Source of the DNA: Thermoplasma sp. Kam2015
Lineage (GTDB): Archaea; Thermoplasmatota; Thermoplasmata; Thermoplasmatales; Thermoplasmataceae
Direction: 5' to 3'
Length of the DNA stretch: 56,917 nucleotides
NCBI RefSeq assembly: GCF_003205235.1
Contig: NZ_QJSM01000019.1
Coordinates: 1-56,917 of the forward strand
The number at the start of each line of letters is the position of its first letter. Position 1 is the stretch's first letter. Shown here piece by piece: positions 54,220 through 56,917 of the stretch. The notes beneath the pieces are model-generated. The model did no database searches. It worked only from the letters and a program-made list of their open reading frames with translations, and was not told the DNA's origin. The translations under genes and the position numbers were made by a program.

Positions 54220-54408
54220 TACTTTAGTAGGATCGGTGCCATCCAAATACACGCCCGTGAAGATCGCAACACCCGTAATCCTTCTTCCAGACGTGGATAG
54301 AAATAAAGTTTCCAATGACAGGAAACTGCGTTCTTGCTATATGGGGATCGAGTTTGGTCGTTGAAGCAGGAAGCTCCGATGCTTTAGCTTAGGAGTAGCT
54401 TACACAGG
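54220..54408 (+). repeat. TnpB/IS605-derived repeat, copy 9, right half
   Basis: GTGAAGATCGCAACACCCG, then CTTCTTCCAGACGTGG, AAAGTTTCCAATGACAGG, ATGGGGATCGAGTTTGG and GAAGCAGGAAGCTCCGATGC match copy 2 in the same direction. The end is TTAGCTTAGGAGTAGCTTACAC. The left end is missing or lost in the IS256 relic. The next 280 bases to the surface-protein gene hold no recognised gene. Confidence 0.7.
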
Positions 54409-54687
54409 ACATAGAAGAAGTGGATGTCTTCGTTTTGGTATCTCTCATAAAAAAACTATAGCTCCACCTTGCCGGATCCCTTAGCCTCTGCACCCAAATC
54501 CTAAATGCGTCCTGTCCGTAATATACGATAGCGGGGCACCCATATGGATCTTTGTATCAGGAATATTGACAGGTTCTGCCAGAAATTTCTCTACTTTTCT
54601 TTATTTCCTTTGCAAGGTTATGGACGCTGCATTACTAGTTAGTATGGGAGCTGCAACACTTAAATACGCATTTTCCATGAATAAACA

Positions 54688-55290
54688 ATGAGACATGGCG
54701 TGGTGTTCCTTGTCGTATTCATCGCTGTGGCCATCATAGCCGTCCCAGTCTCGTACCATATCTATTCATTTAGTAATGTGCGGACTAGACAAAAGACGCA
54801 GCTTCCTAGCGTTCCCGAGAACAAGACGCTGACCGTTAGTCCTCTCATCGGGCCGAAACTCATACTGAATATAGACGCACCAAACGATATTAACTTGGAC
54901 ATGCAGTATATAAGCATGACCGTGCAGGTCTTCGGTTCGGACTTCATGGGTTCGCAGGTCTACTGCCTCCTGAACACAAGCGTACCACACAACGGGAACT
55001 ACACCTTCTTGATCAACAGCACCTTCTACAACATATCCATGTCATACGTGAGGGGGGGTTTCGGAGACAATGGTGCTTCTCTGAATGCAGTGGCCTTGTA
55101 CAACACGAAGGATGGCGGTCAGGCCGGTTACAACAACATAGACTTCTTTCCGGAGCAAGTACACATTGCAAGGATGCGTGTGTCTGGCAACATGACGTTT
55201 CTAAACGAATACTTTGAGAACACAGGTTTTGATTTCCAGCAGTATGGGGTAGTACAGTTCGTCAACGTGACGCTTTACTGCGACCTCTGA
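54688..55290 (+). CDS. N-terminally anchored outward-facing protein
   Basis: This 200-residue protein has an uncleaved or signal-type helix (VVFLVVFIAVAIIAVPVSYHIYSF) and a beta-rich outer domain with several N-x-S/T sites. No family recognised. Base composition is more GC-rich than the decayed region to the left. The ATG is preceded by ATGAATAAACA without a ribosome site; a leaderless message is likely. It may belong with the secreted protein at the right edge, which is transcribed towards it. Confidence 0.65.
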   Translation: MRHGVVFLVVFIAVAIIAVPVSYHIYSFSNVRTRQKTQLPSVPENKTLTVSPLIGPKLILNIDAPNDINLDMQYISMTVQVFGSDFMGSQVYCLLNTSVPHNGNYTFLINSTFYNISMSYVRGGFGDNGASLNAVALYNTKDGGQAGYNNIDFFPEQVHIARMRVSGNMTFLNEYFENTGFDFQQYGVVQFVNVTLYCDL

Positions 55291-55565
55291 CCTGCCATGG
55301 CCATCAGATCCCAGGAGCGATTATGGTAAAGCTACGAACGTAATCGGATAAATAAGCATTATAATAGACAGTTTCAGGAATATTAATTAGTATAGCAATC
55401 GAGAACTGTCTTGTATTTGCCCCATGATGTAGTCTTTATATGTTCAAGTTTTACATTATGGCATTAACCGATATACTTTTTTAATTCATGGGAGACTGCA
55501 TCCTAATACCCTCAGTGATAAATAAAAAACAGGGATTGTGAATATATTGAATATTTTAAATAATT

Positions 55566-56915
55566 TTATGGTATTATCGATGTCGCATCGAGATAGTCCT
55601 CAGGCGCATAGAAGCTGTAATAATTGCCGTTGACCGTGAACGAAACTGGCATATAGGAGCTGTAGTCGGATAGTTTATAATTCGATCCGGGATTTATCAG
55701 CGCTTGGTTATTCAAAGCGTATCCAATACTGGCAATATGTATAGAAGTAAAGTAGCTTATGGAAGTAAGATCGGCAAGTATGTTGAGCCCCATACCTGTA
55801 GCCGCAGTAACAAGACTTGCAGCATCCAGAGTCTCAGCACTGATTCCAAGATCGAAGTCAAAGAGGTTTCCAGCAGAGATGGCTGTTATTATGGCTAGAC
55901 CGAGACCCAGCGCTGAGACGAATGTAGACACTGCATTGTTTACCTCTGCGATTTCATCGGCAGCGTTCGAATAGCCCTCCTCGGAGTACCATACTGTATT
56001 TGAATTCATGCTTTTCGACACGTTCAAGGTATAGTTCTTCTCTGTGCTACCACGGCTCATCATATACGATACTGCGTCCGCCACGTTGTTTGGAAGCGTG
56101 CCAGCCTCCACAACAAGGTTGCCACGTTGGGTCTGTATGGACGATATGTACACTTTGGAACCGTTTCCATCGTACGTCGTTCCCACGTAAGTTGTCCCCT
56201 CGTTCTCCCTGTACACATGGCATATCGCAACCTTACCGTCCACGAATTCGTAGTACACGATCTCATGCCACTTCGTTTTATACTCGCTTGTGTACTGATC
56301 GTAATGGACGATCGTATAGGTTGCATTGTTGATCGCTACGTAGCCAGTGGTGTTGTTGTTTGCCTGCGAGACGCTGAAATGGCCGATATTAACTGAGTAG
56401 TTATAGGGAAAGACCTCCTTTAAGTTTATTCCACCTGTGAATGTCAGGTTCTTCAGGATCATGGTAGACGGCGATGTGCTCATTGACGATGTGGCTTCAC
56501 CGCTCACAGGTTTGTACACATCGTTCCCGTTTATGTACATATTTGCGCTTATGAGCGATATGTAGGCGCTCAGACCAATTTGTGATAGCCCGTTTGAAAC
56601 ATTCTTTGAGAGGTGTACAAGCAGGAGAGGGAACATGCCTTCCATGTTCTTGTGCCAGACAGTATCTTGATATGTATCATACGAATACGTGTAGTAATCG
56701 AACTGGTACTCCTCGCAGTATGGATCCACGGTTGGCTGTCCGATGGTGTTGCTGAAAACGGATGCATTTATGACCTGTATCGGTTTCTTCGAGAAAGACA
56801 ACGAGACGTTGATGACGTACGGAGTGAACGTTAAATCCGAGTAATTGCCAACATTGATGCCTGTGCCATTGAAAACGTTAAGTGCCATCGATGCCTGAAC
56901 AGACTTATTCGTCAT
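55566..56915 (-). CDS. large surface protein, 5' end beyond the window
   Basis: The 449 residues visible contain no signal peptide, and the frame is open to the window edge, so the N-terminus is probably outside. It has many N-x-S/T sites and a tyrosine/asparagine-rich beta-type body. A hydrophobic stretch near residues 325-345 (VSTFVSALGLGLAIITAISAG) is followed by a second (LVTAATGMGLNILADLTS). The end is again polar (GNYYSFYAPEDYL). No family recognised. It could be membrane-associated through the two hydrophobic stretches. Confidence 0.6.
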   Translation of the reverse strand: MTNKSVQASMALNVFNGTGINVGNYSDLTFTPYVINVSLSFSKKPIQVINASVFSNTIGQPTVDPYCEEYQFDYYTYSYDTYQDTVWHKNMEGMFPLLLVHLSKNVSNGLSQIGLSAYISLISANMYINGNDVYKPVSGEATSSMSTSPSTMILKNLTFTGGINLKEVFPYNYSVNIGHFSVSQANNNTTGYVAINNATYTIVHYDQYTSEYKTKWHEIVYYEFVDGKVAICHVYRENEGTTYVGTTYDGNGSKVYISSIQTQRGNLVVEAGTLPNNVADAVSYMMSRGSTEKNYTLNVSKSMNSNTVWYSEEGYSNAADEIAEVNNAVSTFVSALGLGLAIITAISAGNLFDFDLGISAETLDAASLVTAATGMGLNILADLTSISYFTSIHIASIGYALNNQALINPGSNYKLSDYSSYMPVSFTVNGNYYSFYAPEDYLDATSIIP

Positions 56916-56917
56916 TG

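Noticed and set aside
54480-54660. Possible transposase fragment on the minus strand
   Set aside because: A few stretches such as HMGAPLSYITDR look protein-like, but frames break every few residues and no family could be named.
1-56917. tRNA, rRNA or CRISPR arrays
   Set aside because: I looked for T-loop GTTCGAATC-type motifs, cloverleaf pairs and regularly spaced short direct repeats and saw none that held up; a tRNAscan-SE and CRISPR finder run would settle it.

Overview
The window is from a Thermoplasma chromosome (Euryarchaeota, Thermoplasmatales), probably T. acidophilum or a very close relative. The main evidence is a 20S proteasome beta subunit with an 8-residue propeptide, an actin-like protein that I recognise from memory as Ta0583, a split transketolase next to a transaldolase and a KDG aldolase of the non-phosphorylative Entner-Doudoroff pathway, aIF2-beta, ribosomal protein S17e and FttA/aCPSF1. 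Many genes start close behind a TATA box (leaderless), while genes inside operons have GGTGA/GGAG-type ribosome sites. No tRNA, rRNA or CRISPR array was recognised. All names come from reading the sequence and family knowledge; no database search was run.

Layout. 0.2-4.3 kb: thiolase, the actin-like protein followed by a small ribbon-helix-helix (RHH)-like protein, and a DsrE/TSUP sulfur operon behind an inverted repeat that surrounds a TATA-like loop. 4.5-10.8 kb: a very long Lhr-type helicase, UspA, S17e and a small OB-fold-like protein. 11.2-14.6 kb: three overlapping minus-strand genes for a two-helix VirB2/CedA1-like peptide, a polytopic VirB6/CedA-like protein and a membrane-anchored VirB4/CedB-like ATPase, which together look like a DNA-transfer (Ced/type IV secretion-like) apparatus. 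14.6-20 kb: PurD, ScpB, NCS1 permease, a Dcd-fold protein lacking the deaminase glutamate, a hotdog thioesterase and UPF0147. 20.7-27 kb: HTH regulator, a GT-C-like membrane protein between two nearly identical direct repeats, a P5C-type aldehyde dehydrogenase and a polysaccharide flippase. 27-37.8 kb: aIF2-beta-TRAM, a double-RHH protein coupled to a divergent FtsZ-like protein, an Lrp regulator, an AS-AR type asparagine synthetase, an MFS transporter, a CBS protein, proteasome beta, FttA and a glycosylated surface protein. 37.8-45.7 kb: transaldolase, split transketolase, KDG aldolase, APC permease, an ACT-like protein, NAD kinase and a JAMM peptidase.

From about 45.7 kb to the right end the window is an accessory zone. 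It holds a decayed tyrosine recombinase with a zinc ribbon, an MFS fragment, broken IS3-like and IS256-like transposases, a SPASM-domain remnant coupled to an intact MFS exporter, an alpha-helical protein with a HEPN-like motif, a structured GC-rich block and several membrane-anchored secreted proteins.

A dispersed repeat family (nine copies recognised) runs through the window. The copy at 43.1 kb encloses the C-terminus of a TnpB, so the family appears to derive from IS605-type elements. The other copies lack tnpB but keep the end that would carry the guide (omega) RNA. The most interesting candidates are the Ced/VirB-like operon, the two cytoskeletal-type NTPase genes each paired with an RHH protein, the TnpB-derived repeats and the SPASM/MFS remnant.
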